A stretch of DNA of 64,000 nt from Roseovarius nitratireducens (GTDB lineage: Bacteria; Pseudomonadota; Alphaproteobacteria; Rhodobacterales; Rhodobacteraceae): the NCBI RefSeq assembly GCF_002925845.1, contig NZ_PDNI01000036.1:141734-205733 (forward strand), given 5' to 3'. Shown piece after piece: positions 1 to 10,988 of this stretch. The position numbers were made by a program, and so were the translations under genes. The notes beneath the pieces were generated by a model. That model saw only the letters and a program-made list of their open reading frames with translations. It was not told the DNA's origin and searched no databases. Every line of letters begins with the position of its first letter. Positions within the stretch are counted from its first letter, which is position 1.

Positions 1-870
1 TTCGTTGCTGTAGAGCGTGCCAAGCCGCCGCTTGAGCACCACCGCCTCGGGGCTGATCTTGCGGGCAAAGAGATAATCCTGCCCCAACAGCATGTCGTAA
101 TGGTCGTTGTAGAACGTGACCGGCATCCCGTAATCGGTGAACATCAGGAAGGTGAGGGTGCGCGTCTCGATCTCGGTCTCGGGCACCAGATGGCGCACCA
201 GCGTCTGAAAGAACGTCTCGTCGGGGATCCATGTGGTGCGGAAAAACCGTATCACGTCGCGCCGCTTGCGGACGAAATCGAGGATCCATTCCACCGTGCG
301 GCGGCGCAGGCACCACCACTGGCTGCCGATCTGCACGTCGATGTCATGCGGAATCGCGCGCGTCAGGCGTAGCCGTTTCTGCAACTCGAAAGAGGTGTAG
401 AAACGCCATTTCTGCGTGCGCTCGTTAAAGAAATGGCGGTAGACGAGCCGCTCTTCCTTCATCCCGGTCTTGATCCAGTCGCTTTCGAAATAGTCAAAGC
501 TCTCGATGTAATCGACGTCCCGGGCATCGAGAAACTCATGCGCATAGCGCGCCGACTTGATCGGCGCGCAATCCCCCGAGAGCATGTAGAAATGTGTCGC
601 GCGCGGGAATGTCTCGACCGCCGCCTCGACGGCATGGAGCGTGGCCTGCACCAGCGACCACTCGCCCCAGCCGCATTTGATCCGGCGGCGGGCAAAGACC
701 ACGTTGGGATTGTCGGCCAGCCCATCGCGGATCTGCGCGAACGCCTCCGGTTTGGCGCGCGCATCGAAATGGATCGCGATGTAATCGCCTGCCGCCGTCA
801 GCATCCGTGCCTGCCGCACGATGGCCTCGGGGTCCTTGTGACAGAGCAGGATGAAGGCGATTCTTGCCAT
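1..870 (-). CDS. Glycosyltransferase, beta-1,6-N-acetylglucosaminyltransferase (GT14)-like, partial
   Basis: The gene runs off the left edge; 290 N-terminal residues are visible. It opens MARIAFILLCHKDP, then has an FDARAKPEAF segment and a YMLSGDCAPIKSARY segment. These match the start of the 'Branch' glycosyltransferase family that transfers GlcNAc from a nucleotide sugar. In Rhodobacteraceae such proteins are usually near 590 residues with a DUF5928 C-terminal half (family knowledge), so roughly half is missing here because of the window edge, not decay. The start at 870 gives the family N-terminus. It is divergent from a sulfotransferase (141-bp gap), and the pair suggests synthesis of a sulfated surface glycan. 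No signal peptide is seen, which fits a cytoplasmic enzyme. The family is likely; the acceptor is unknown. Confidence 0.75.
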   Translation of the reverse strand, partial: MARIAFILLCHKDPEAIVRQARMLTAAGDYIAIHFDARAKPEAFAQIRDGLADNPNVVFARRRIKCGWGEWSLVQATLHAVEAAVETFPRATHFYMLSGDCAPIKSARYAHEFLDARDVDYIESFDYFESDWIKTGMKEERLVYRHFFNERTQKWRFYTSFELQKRLRLTRAIPHDIDVQIGSQWWCLRRRTVEWILDFVRKRRDVIRFFRTTWIPDETFFQTLVRHLVPETEIETRTLTFLMFTDYGMPVTFYNDHYDMLLGQDYLFARKISPEAVVLKRRLGTLYSNE

Positions 871-901
871 TAAGGAAACGATTTCCTGCGTTTTTCGGGC
901 G

Positions 902-974
902 TTGTCTAAAGCAATAGCGGTGAACGCCCCGCCAATAAACAGGCTTTCGTTGTTTTTTTGAAGAGGTTAGACAA
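902..974. promoter_or_regulatory. Spaced inverted repeat TTGTCTAA / TTAGACAA between divergent genes
   Basis: An 8-bp motif TTGTCTAA (902-909) recurs as its reverse complement TTAGACAA (967-974) inside the only promoter region shared by the glycosyltransferase and the sulfotransferase. It may be an operator pair. With 57 bp between arms it could also be chance. No regulator gene lies next to it. Confidence 0.25.
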
Positions 975-1010
975 TCCTGACGCGGGGGCAGGACGAGAGG
1001 CACGGCGATC

Positions 1011-1829
1011 ATGGGGTTTCCCGGAACATGGATGACCGAGAGCGAGAGCGTGGTTTACCGCGTTGTCCCGAAATGCGCCTGCTCGACCATCGGCCAGATC
1101 ATGTATTACTCCGACCACGGCGCGTTCTTCGACGGTGACATCCACGATGCCATGTCGGGGATGCACAAATGGGCCATCGAGGACAGCCAGAAGCTCATCT
1201 CGGCCAACGTGCGCAGTCACCGCTCCTATGCCTTCACCTGCGTGCGCAATCCCTATACCCGCATCCTGTCCTCGTTCTTCGACAAGATCTGCGGCATCCA
1301 GCGCAACGGGCGGCGCTATCGCGGCAAGCTGGTGCCGACGATCATCCAGAAATACGGAATCGAGGTGGGCGGCGAGGACGGCAAGCAGGAATTCGACCAG
1401 ATACGCAGCTTTCGCCGGTTCCTGCTGTTCGCCCGCGACACCATCCGCTGGAAGCGCCCGATGGAGCCCGATATCCACTGGTCGGCCATGTCGGGCCATG
1501 TCTCGACCTTCATCGTCAACGGCGGGCGCTACGACAAGATATTCTGGACCGAGAAATTCAACGAGGGGATGGGAGAGGTGCTGACCGCGATCGACACGCC
1601 GCACGAGGTCGATCTCAAGACGATTCCCCGCTTCAACGAATCCGAGGGCCACGGCCCGAAACGCGCCCATCCGGTCGAGGATTACTTCGACGATCTGTCG
1701 ATGCATCTGGTCTACGAGATCTACAAGCGCGACTTCGAGGTGTTCAAATACGATTTCGAGAACCCGGCAAACAAGATGCCGGTGGGCGAGATCGACCTCG
1801 ACGAGGTCCATGCCAAGCTGGGCGAATAG
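1011..1829 (+). CDS. Sulfotransferase family 2 protein
   Basis: This is a 272-residue PAPS-dependent sulfotransferase. The 5'-phosphosulfate loop is VPKCACSTIG (about residues 18-27), and the 3'-phosphate site is the RNPYTRILSSFFDK segment (about residues 79-92). The length fits the Sulfotransfer_2 family, which acts on glycans and similar acceptors. There is no signal peptide or membrane segment. The start follows an AGGCACGGCGATC stretch with only a weak ribosome-binding site. The alternative start M8 (MTESES) would keep all motifs. The divergent neighbour is a GT14-like glycosyltransferase, so a sulfated exopolysaccharide or surface glycan is a reasonable inference. The acceptor is unknown. 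Confidence 0.85.
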   Translation: MGFPGTWMTESESVVYRVVPKCACSTIGQIMYYSDHGAFFDGDIHDAMSGMHKWAIEDSQKLISANVRSHRSYAFTCVRNPYTRILSSFFDKICGIQRNGRRYRGKLVPTIIQKYGIEVGGEDGKQEFDQIRSFRRFLLFARDTIRWKRPMEPDIHWSAMSGHVSTFIVNGGRYDKIFWTEKFNEGMGEVLTAIDTPHEVDLKTIPRFNESEGHGPKRAHPVEDYFDDLSMHLVYEIYKRDFEVFKYDFENPANKMPVGEIDLDEVHAKLGE

Positions 1830-1849
1830 CGGCCCGCGATGCGGCGGGG

Positions 1850-1877
1850 TTGCATTTCCCCGCGACTCGGGTATACG
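1850..1877 (+). promoter_or_regulatory. Candidate sigma-70-type promoter of rpsT
   Basis: A -35-like TTGCAT (1850-1855) and a -10-like TATACG (1872-1877) are separated by 16 bp, about 120 bp upstream of rpsT and after the sulfotransferase stop. Both hexamers are imperfect, so this is only a candidate. Confidence 0.3.
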
Positions 1878-2000
1878 CCGCGCCAGACATGCGCGTGATG
1901 CCCGCTATCCAGGCAAGAGCCGAGGCCCCCGATTTGGCGGGGCAGGACCGGGTATCTGTGCAACCAGACATTGATAGACCCGGGAAAGGTTCAGACACCC

Positions 2001-2264
2001 ATGGCCAATACGATCCAGTCCAAGAAGCGCGCGCGCCAGAACGAAAAGCGCTACGCCGTCAACAAGGCGCGTCGCTCGCGTATCCGCACCTACCTGCGCA
2101 AGCTCGAAGAGGCGATCGCCTCCGGTGACAAGGATGCCGCCACCGCCGCGCTGCGCGCCGCACAGCCCGAGCTGATGCGCGGTGTGACCAAGGGCGTCTT
2201 TCACAAGAACACCGCCGCGCGCAAGATGTCGCGGCTCTCGGCACGGGTGAAGGCGCTGGGCTGA
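2001..2264 (+). CDS. rpsT: 30S ribosomal protein S20
   Basis: This is an 87-residue, lysine/arginine-rich small-subunit protein that binds 16S rRNA. It begins [18 protein letters not shown], the standard S20 N-terminus, which places the start at 2001, not at the in-frame ATG 30 bases upstream. It ends [20 protein letters not shown], the conserved S20 C-terminal helix. The length is normal. It is a single-gene unit followed directly by a strong hairpin terminator and then by dnaA. The rpsT-dnaA neighbourhood is common in Rhodobacterales. Confidence 0.98.
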   Translation: MANTIQSKKRARQNEKRYAVNKARRSRIRTYLRKLEEAIASGDKDAATAALRAAQPELMRGVTKGVFHKNTAARKMSRLSARVKALG

Positions 2265-2289
2265 GCGCATCCAATGACGCGAAATCGAA

Positions 2290-2325
2290 CGGGCATCGCC
2301 ATGGGGCGGTGCCCGTTTGCGTTTG
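2290..2325 (+). terminator. Rho-independent terminator of rpsT
   Basis: An 11-bp stem (2290-2300 with 2305-2315, one G-T wobble) closes an ATGG loop. It is followed by TTTGCGTTT. It begins 26 bases after the rpsT stop. Confidence 0.85.
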
Positions 2326-2734
2326 TGCCTCCGTGCGACAGCCAGAGATTCTTTTCCGCCCCCGGTCCTGTCAAGCGCAATGATGAGTTGTCTGGACGCG
2401 TGCCACGTTGGTAACGTCATAAGTGCGATTCACGCTTGGGGGGACAGGCCATTGCTAGCTTGGGGCAGATATCTTGCCCCGGCTCGCCAGAGGAGAGCTT
2501 TTTTGCTTTCCGGTCTTGTCTAAAAGCATTTTGACGGAGAGATCCCGGTGGCTTTGGGACGGGTCGCGGTCAGGGATTTTTCCATCAACATGCAGTGTGC
2601 AGAGGCGTCTGTGTCAGGTGCCGGCTCGTGGCCGGTGTCGACTCTATCCTTTGTCCTCCGTCGCGGGTTGCAATTTTTGACCTGTTATCGGGCCCCTGTC
2701 CGATGGCGCAGAAAAGAGCAGCGGAACGGGACAT
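2326..2734 (+). other. 409-bp gap upstream of dnaA
   Basis: No gene is supported. Three short frames here have no ribosome-binding site or recognisable product. A near-perfect palindrome GGGGCA-GATATC-TTGCCCC lies at about 2462-2480 and could be an operator. A weak GCTC/GAGC hairpin followed by TTTTTT lies at about 2481-2505. I looked for DnaA boxes (TTATNCACA and its complement) and saw none, so nothing here marks an origin. This is simply the dnaA leader and promoter region. Confidence 0.5.
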
Positions 2735-4081
2735 ATGACACAAGAACAGTGGGGTGAGCTGAAACAGCAGATCCGGCAGGCAGTCGGGCAGAACAAGTTT
2801 CGCAACTGGATAGAGCCGCTCGAATTCGCGGAGGTGTCCGACGGTGTGGCCATGCTCTCGGTGCCGACCCGGTTCATCGGGAATTACGTGGTCCAGCATT
2901 TCGGCGATTTGATTCTTTACAAGCTGTCACAGATCGATTCCGGCGTGCGCAAGCTCGATTTCCGTGTCGCGGTCAATGGTTCCGATGCGCCGCAAGCGTC
3001 GAAACCGACCCCCGCGCGCGCCGCGCGGAGCGACAACCCGCTGCATTCCGCCCCGCTCGACGACCGTTTTCGCTTCGACAGCTTCGTCGTCGGCAAGCCC
3101 AACCAGCTTGCCCATGCCGCCGCGCGCCGCGTCGCCGAAGGCGGAGAGACCACCTTCAACCCGCTGTTTCTCTATGGTGGCGTCGGGCTGGGCAAGACGC
3201 ACCTGATGCACGCCATCGCCTGGGACCTGGTCGAGAAACAACCCGACATGACCGTGCTCTACCTCTCGGCAGAACAGTTCATGTATCGCTTCGTGCAGGC
3301 GCTGCGCGACCGCAAGATCATGGACTTCAAGCAGATGTTCCGCTCGGTCGACGTGCTGATGGTCGATGACGTGCAGTTCATCGCCGGCAAGGACAGCACG
3401 CAGGAGGAATTCTTTCATACCTTCAACGCACTGGTCGATCAGAACAAGCAGATCGTCATCTCCGCCGATTGCGCCCCCGGAGAGATCGCGCGGCTCGAGG
3501 ACCGGATCAAGTCGCGGCTGCAATGCGGCCTCGTCGTCGACCTGCACCCCACCGATTACGAATTGCGCCTCGGCGTGTTGCAGAACCGTGCCGAGCGTTA
3601 CCGCGAGGCTCAGCCCGATCTCACGATCGAGGACGGCGTGCTCGAATTCCTCGCGCATCGCATCAACACCAATGTGCGGGTTCTCGAAGGCGCGCTGACC
3701 CGGCTCTTCGCCTTTGCCTCGCTGGTGGGCAAGCCGATCTCGCAGGAACTGACGCAGGATTGCCTCTCGGACATGCTGCGCAGCTACGAGCGCAAGCTCT
3801 CGGTCGAAGAGATCAAGCGCAAGGTGGCCGATCACTACAACATCCGCCTGTCCGATCTCGTCGGCCCCCGGCGCACCCGCTGTTATGCCAGGCCGCGGCA
3901 GATGGCGATGTACCTGTGCAAGCAACTCACAAGCCGCTCCCTGCCCGAGATCGGGCGCAGCTTTGGCGGGCGCGACCACACCACCGTGATGCACGGGGTA
4001 AAGAAGATCGACGAGCTGCGCCAGAAGGATGCCCAGATCGCCGATGACCTCGAATTGCTGCGCCGCTCGCTCGAGGCCTGA
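2735..4081 (+). CDS. dnaA: Chromosomal replication initiator protein DnaA
   Basis: This is a 448-residue initiator ATPase that binds DnaA boxes and melts the origin. Domain I is at about residues 1-75 (WIEPLEF, FIGNYVVQHF). A Pro/Ala-rich linker runs to about residue 108. The AAA+ domain has Walker A GGVGLGKTHL (about residues 148-157) and Walker B VLMVDDVQFI (about 207-216). Domain IV carries the DnaA signature GGRDHTTVMHGVKK (about 409-422). The length is typical for alphaproteobacteria. The start follows a weak GGAACGGG site, and the frame opens exactly at the family N-terminus. dnaN follows after 134 bp, the classic dnaA-dnaN order. Confidence 0.98.
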   Translation: MTQEQWGELKQQIRQAVGQNKFRNWIEPLEFAEVSDGVAMLSVPTRFIGNYVVQHFGDLILYKLSQIDSGVRKLDFRVAVNGSDAPQASKPTPARAARSDNPLHSAPLDDRFRFDSFVVGKPNQLAHAAARRVAEGGETTFNPLFLYGGVGLGKTHLMHAIAWDLVEKQPDMTVLYLSAEQFMYRFVQALRDRKIMDFKQMFRSVDVLMVDDVQFIAGKDSTQEEFFHTFNALVDQNKQIVISADCAPGEIARLEDRIKSRLQCGLVVDLHPTDYELRLGVLQNRAERYREAQPDLTIEDGVLEFLAHRINTNVRVLEGALTRLFAFASLVGKPISQELTQDCLSDMLRSYERKLSVEEIKRKVADHYNIRLSDLVGPRRTRCYARPRQMAMYLCKQLTSRSLPEIGRSFGGRDHTTVMHGVKKIDELRQKDAQIADDLELLRRSLEA

Positions 4082-4215
4082 GGCGGCAGACCGGCCCCCG
4101 GCCCTTGACGCAGTGGCAAATCCGGCTGACAACGTCACAAAACGCTTGAGCCGGATGGGGATTTCGGTACCGTGCCCCTCCCGGCGCGAGAGCGGTATCT
4201 GACAGGAGCGAGGGC

Positions 4216-5334
4216 ATGAAATTCAGCATCGAACGGGGCACGCTGCTCAAGGCGGTCGCGCAAGCGCAATCGGTGGTAGAGCGCCGCAACACGATCCCGA
4301 TCCTCGCCAACGTCCTGATCGAGGCCGAGGGCGAGCGTGTGCAATTCCGCGCCACCGACCTCGACATAGAGATCGTGGATATGGCAACGGCGCAGGTCGA
4401 ACGCGCGGGGGCCACCACGGTTTCGGCGGTGATGCTGCACGAGATCGTGCGCAAGCTGCCCGACGGTGCGCTTGTCACGCTGTCCGAGGATGCCGCCTCG
4501 GGGCGGCTCGCGGTGCAGGCGGGCCGGTCGAATTTCAACCTCGCCACCCTGCCGAAAGAGGACTTCCCGGTGATGGCCTCGGCGGAATACGCGAGCAACT
4601 TCTCGGCCCCCGCCGCGACGCTCCGGCGGCTGTTCGACAAGTCGAAATTCGCCATCTCCACCGAGGAGACCCGCTATTACCTCAACGGCGTCTACCTGCA
4701 TGTCTCCGAGGCCGATGGCGGCAAGGTTCTGCGCTGCGTGGCCACCGACGGCCACCGCCTCGCCCGGATCGACGCCGACCTGCCCGAGGGCGCGGCGGAC
4801 ATGCCCGGCGTCATCGTCCCGCGCAAGACGGTGGGAGAGTTGCGCAAGCTTCTCGAGGATGACGACATGAAGATCGCGGTTTCGGTCTCCGAAACCAAGG
4901 TGCGCTTCGCCACCCCCGACATCACCCTGACATCGAAGGTGATCGACGGCACCTTCCCCGACTATACCCGCGTCATCCCGCAGGGAAACACCCGCCGCCT
5001 CGAAGTGGACGCCGCCGAGTTCGCGCAGGCGGTGGACCGCGTGGCAACGGTCAGCTCCGAACGCTCGCGCGCGGTCAAGCTGTCGCTCGACGAGGACCGT
5101 CTCGTGCTCTCGGTCAACGCCCCCGACAGCGGCGCCGCCGAGGAAGAGCTGGCCGTGGCCTATGGCGACGAACGGCTGGAAATCGGGTTCAACGCGAAAT
5201 ACCTGCTGGAAATCGCCAGCCAGGTGGACCGCGAGAACGCGGTGTTCCTGTTCAACTCCTCCGGCGATCCCACGCTGATGCGCGAGGGAAACGATACGAC
5301 GGCGGTTTACGTGGTCATGCCGATGCGGGTGTGA
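4216..5334 (+). CDS. dnaN: DNA polymerase III subunit beta (sliding clamp)
   Basis: This is the 372-residue beta clamp, a ring dimer that tethers DNA polymerase III and other partners to DNA. It starts MKFSIERGTLLKAVAQAQSV and ends with YVVMPMRV, the conserved clamp C-terminus. NTIPILANVLI (domain 1) and FPDYTRVIPQ (domain 2) are recognisable. The length is normal (366-375). A GACAGGAGCGAGGGC site precedes the ATG. Its TGA stop is in the same frame as, and 9 bases before, the TTG start of a MazF-like gene, so that gene may be expressed from the dnaN transcript. Confidence 0.98.
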   Translation: MKFSIERGTLLKAVAQAQSVVERRNTIPILANVLIEAEGERVQFRATDLDIEIVDMATAQVERAGATTVSAVMLHEIVRKLPDGALVTLSEDAASGRLAVQAGRSNFNLATLPKEDFPVMASAEYASNFSAPAATLRRLFDKSKFAISTEETRYYLNGVYLHVSEADGGKVLRCVATDGHRLARIDADLPEGAADMPGVIVPRKTVGELRKLLEDDDMKIAVSVSETKVRFATPDITLTSKVIDGTFPDYTRVIPQGNTRRLEVDAAEFAQAVDRVATVSSERSRAVKLSLDEDRLVLSVNAPDSGAAEEELAVAYGDERLEIGFNAKYLLEIASQVDRENAVFLFNSSGDPTLMREGNDTTAVYVVMPMRV

Positions 5335-5343
5335 GGGCGGAGC

Positions 5344-5769
5344 TTGGCGCTCAAGTTTCACCCGAAACAGGGGACCATTTTGCGCGTCCGGTTCGACGGT
5401 GCCTTCAAGGAACCTGAAATGGTGAAGCCACGTTTATGTGTGGTAATCTCGAAGCCCATCCAGGCACGCTTCGGTCTTTGTACGGTTGTACCCCTGAGCA
5501 CGACGCCACCAAACAAGCCGATGCCCTATCATTGTGAGATCGACATTCCATTTCGCTTGCCTGACCGATGGGGGCAACGAACACGGTGGCTCAAAGGCGA
5601 TATGGTTTATTCTGCGGGCTTCCACAGAATGGACCTGCTCTTGCTCGGCAAAGACCGAAACGCTAAACGGATTTACCAGACCCAGACACTTGCGGCCGCC
5701 GATATGGCGCGCGTTCAGGCCTGCGTTCTACATGGCCTGAGCCTCTCATCGTTGACAAGACATCTCTGA
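5344..5769 (+). CDS. MazF/PemK-like toxin-family protein, without a visible antitoxin
   Basis: The 141-residue product has MazF/PemK fold signatures: an N-terminal P-x-x-G-x-I strand (FHPKQGTILRVRF), the KPRLCVVIS strand and the TVVPLST strand. MazF proteins are sequence-specific mRNA interferases. Whether this one cuts RNA cannot be told from sequence. The TTG start (5344) sits 9 bases after the dnaN stop behind GGGCGGAG. The first ATG would delete the first strand, so TTG is preferred. There is no antitoxin-like gene beside it: dnaN is upstream and a terminator then recF is downstream. Codon use is unlike its neighbours (TTA, GTA, AAA codons and lower GC), which suggests acquisition. At about 141 residues it is longer than the usual 110 or so. 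It could be a domesticated or inactive homologue. Confidence 0.7.
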   Translation: MALKFHPKQGTILRVRFDGAFKEPEMVKPRLCVVISKPIQARFGLCTVVPLSTTPPNKPMPYHCEIDIPFRLPDRWGQRTRWLKGDMVYSAGFHRMDLLLLGKDRNAKRIYQTQTLAAADMARVQACVLHGLSLSSLTRHL

Positions 5770-5829
5770 GCGCACATATGTTTCATGTGGCGGCTCTGGA
5801 AACATCCGCATTAAGACCCCACCCGGGGC

Positions 5830-5867
5830 CATCAGATCCTCCGGCGAAATCAAGCCGTGATCTGATG
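5830..5867 (+). repeat. Inverted repeat CATCAGATC / GATCTGATG
   Basis: Perfect 9-bp arms (5830-5838 and 5859-5867) flank 20 bp and lie immediately before the terminator at 5871. They may form a second hairpin in the same RNA, or be an operator for recF. The function is unknown. Confidence 0.5.
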
Positions 5868-5870
5868 CTG

Positions 5871-5900
5871 AAAAGCCCCGCACCATGCGGGGCTTTTTTT
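5871..5900 (+). terminator. Rho-independent terminator between the MazF-like gene and recF
   Basis: An 11-bp stem AAAAGCCCCGC / GCGGGGCTTTT closes an ACCAT loop and runs into a T7 tract. It is the strongest terminator in the window. It separates dnaN and the MazF-like gene from recF, so recF probably has its own promoter or depends on read-through. Confidence 0.92.
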
Positions 5901-5940
5901 GCTTCTGGCAGGGTTTCTTGACTCGGGATATGGAAGAGAC

Positions 5941-7050
5941 ATGTCCCTCTACCTGTCGGAATTGACCCTCTCGCATTTCCGCTCGCACAAGTCGGCGCGG
6001 CTCATGCTTGATGCGCGGCCGGTGGCGATCCACGGCCCCAACGGCGCGGGCAAGACCAACCTGATCGAGGCGGTCTCGCTGCTGTCGCCCGGGCGGGGCC
6101 TGCGGCGCGCGGCGGCGCAGGACATGGCGCGCCGGCCTGAAGCCCTCGGCTGGAAGATTACCGCCATCCTGCAGTCCCTGCACCAGGTGCACGAGGTCGA
6201 GATCGTCTCCGAGGACGGCACCGCGCGGCAGGTCCGTATCGACGGCAAGCCCGCCGCGCAGCTTGCGCTGGGCCGCATCGCCCGCGTGCTCTGGCTCATT
6301 CCGGCGATGGACCGGCTCTGGATCGAGGGGGCCGAAGGGCGCAGGCGTTTCCTCGACCGGATGACCATGAGCTTCGTGCCCGGCCATGCCGACGCGGTTC
6401 TGGCCTATGAAAAGGCCATGCGCGAGCGCAACCGCCTGCTCAAGGACCAGGTGCGCGACGCGCACTGGTATCTCGCCCTCGAACGGCAGATGGCCGCGGC
6501 GGGGGCAGAGATGCACGCCAACCGGCAGCAGGCGCTGGCGCTCATCGCCGGCGCGCAGATGCAGGCCGAAACCGCCTTTCCCACCGCCGAACTGGGCCTG
6601 ACCCAGACCGAGGGCGAGATGCCCGAGGGCGCCGATGACCTGCGCGAGGCGCTGGCCGAAAGCCGGTTTCGCGACCTCGTCGCCGGGCGCACGCTGGTCG
6701 GCCCGCACCGCGCCGATCTCTACGGCGTCTATGCCGCCAAGGGCGTGCCCGCCGCCGAGTGCTCCACCGGCGAGCAAAAGGCGCTTCTGGTGTCGCTGAT
6801 CCTCGCCAATGCCCGCGCGCTGGCGCGCGATTTCGGGGCGCCGCCGATCCTGCTTCTGGACGAGGTGGCCGCCCATCTTGACGCGGGTCGCCGCGCCGCG
6901 CTTTATGACGAGGTTTGCGGCCTCGGTGCGCAGGCGTGGATGACCGGCACCGGGCCGGAGCTATTTGCCGAACTGGGCGACCGGGCACAGCACATCCACG
7001 TCACCGACACCGACGGCACCAGCCACATCTCGGAGGATGCCACATCATGA
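5941..7050 (+). CDS. recF: DNA replication and repair protein RecF
   Basis: This is a 369-residue SMC-like ATPase that helps load RecA at gapped DNA. Walker A GPNGAGKTNLIE is at about residues 31-42, the ABC-type signature is STGEQKALL (about 276-284), and Walker B is ILLLDEVAAHLD (about 304-315). The start at 5941 (MSLYLSELTL) follows GGAAGAG. The upstream in-frame ATG lies in the terminator and is rejected. Length is normal. The stop overlaps the next start as ATGA, so the VOC gene is translationally coupled. Confidence 0.97.
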   Translation: MSLYLSELTLSHFRSHKSARLMLDARPVAIHGPNGAGKTNLIEAVSLLSPGRGLRRAAAQDMARRPEALGWKITAILQSLHQVHEVEIVSEDGTARQVRIDGKPAAQLALGRIARVLWLIPAMDRLWIEGAEGRRRFLDRMTMSFVPGHADAVLAYEKAMRERNRLLKDQVRDAHWYLALERQMAAAGAEMHANRQQALALIAGAQMQAETAFPTAELGLTQTEGEMPEGADDLREALAESRFRDLVAGRTLVGPHRADLYGVYAAKGVPAAECSTGEQKALLVSLILANARALARDFGAPPILLLDEVAAHLDAGRRAALYDEVCGLGAQAWMTGTGPELFAELGDRAQHIHVTDTDGTSHISEDATS

Positions 7051-7474
7051 CCCCGCAGCGCGTGACCCTCATCACCCTTGGCGTGGCCGATCTCGACCGC
7101 GCGCGCGCATTCTACGCCGCCCTCGGCTGGACACCGGCGGCGGCGCAGGACGAGGTCGTTTTCTACCAGATGAACGGGCTGGTTCTCGGACTGTTTGGCA
7201 AATCCGACCTGGCCGCCGATCAGGGGCGACCGGGTGCCGCGCTTGGCACCGGTGCGATGACGCTGGCGCAGAATTTCCCCACAGAGGCCGAGGTGGACGC
7301 CGCCTATGACCGGGCCATCGCCGCCGGGGCCACGGCACTCAAGCGCCCCGAAAAGGTGTTCTGGGGCGGCTATTCCGGCTATTTCGCAGATCCCGATGGC
7401 CATGTCTGGGAACTGGCGATGAATCCCTTCTGGCCGCTCGCCCCCGATGGCAGCCTCACCCTGCCCGATGCTCC

Positions 7475-7478
<4 letters not shown>
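7047..7478 (+). CDS. VOC-family (glyoxalase-fold) protein
   Basis: The product has 143 residues with a single vicinal-oxygen-chelate domain: the N-terminal VTLITLGVADLDRARAFYAALGW strand-helix unit and the C-terminal YFADPDGHVWELAMNP unit. Members are metal-dependent lyases, dioxygenases or resistance proteins; the substrate cannot be read from sequence. The start at 7047 is fixed by the ATGA overlap with recF, and the end overlaps the next gene by ATGA again. The recF-VOC-LysE set is therefore one transcript. The length is typical for a two-module VOC chain. Confidence 0.85.
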
Positions 7479-10602
<3,124 letters not shown>

Positions 10603-10613
10603 GGGCGATCATC

Positions 10614-10648
10614 CTCCAAGCGGGACGCGGGCACCGGGGCGCTTGGAG
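10614..10648 (+). terminator. Probable terminator hairpin after gyrB
   Basis: A perfect 9-bp stem CTCCAAGCG / CGCTTGGAG encloses a 17-base GC-rich loop, 11 bases after the gyrB stop. There is no clean T tract, so termination may be weak or Rho-assisted. Confidence 0.45.
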
Positions 10649-10689
10649 AGAGACGTGCGGTTTTGGGGCTTGAGCGGACGTTGCCGTGA

Positions 10690-10827
10690 GCCGCGCAGCG
10701 CCCGACCGCCGGGTGGGCGCAGTTCGGCTCGTGCTGTGCGGTTTATGGTGCAAGATACTTCTGCAGTCACAGCTACTTGCAACGACGAGGAGCGCCCGCC
10801 CGAGGGGGCGGTCGGGCGCTGCGCGGC
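10690..10827. repeat. Long imperfect inverted repeat in the gyrB-DUF6746 gap
   Basis: A perfect 21-bp arm (10690-10710) pairs with 10807-10827. A second 10-bp arm (10711-10720) pairs with 10792-10801 with one mismatch, leaving a 5-base bulge. The inner 71 bases contain two more short complementary pairs (TGCAAG/CTTGCA and CTCGT/ACGAG). The element fills the middle of a 386-bp space between convergent genes. Either strand would fold into one extended hairpin. It may be a structured RNA, a small palindromic mobile element or a bidirectional transcription barrier. No flanking duplication is obvious. The rest of the gap (10828-10988) shows nothing recognisable. Confidence 0.7.
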
Positions 10828-10988
10828 GGCGCGTTCCGCGCCTTGATTCCGCGCAAGTGGGCCAAGACCGGAAGGTCCGCTTCAGGCCAAACACACCCCG
10901 ACAACCACCGCCGTCCCCCCACCCCGACCAGTTCGCGGCCATCATCTGACAGCCGCCTTTGGCTCGGTTTTCTTGGGGCCCCGCCCCC

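Noticed and set aside
2317-2757. Short frames of 68-69 residues upstream of dnaA
   Set aside because: No ribosome-binding site or family pattern; they are best explained by chance in the dnaA leader.
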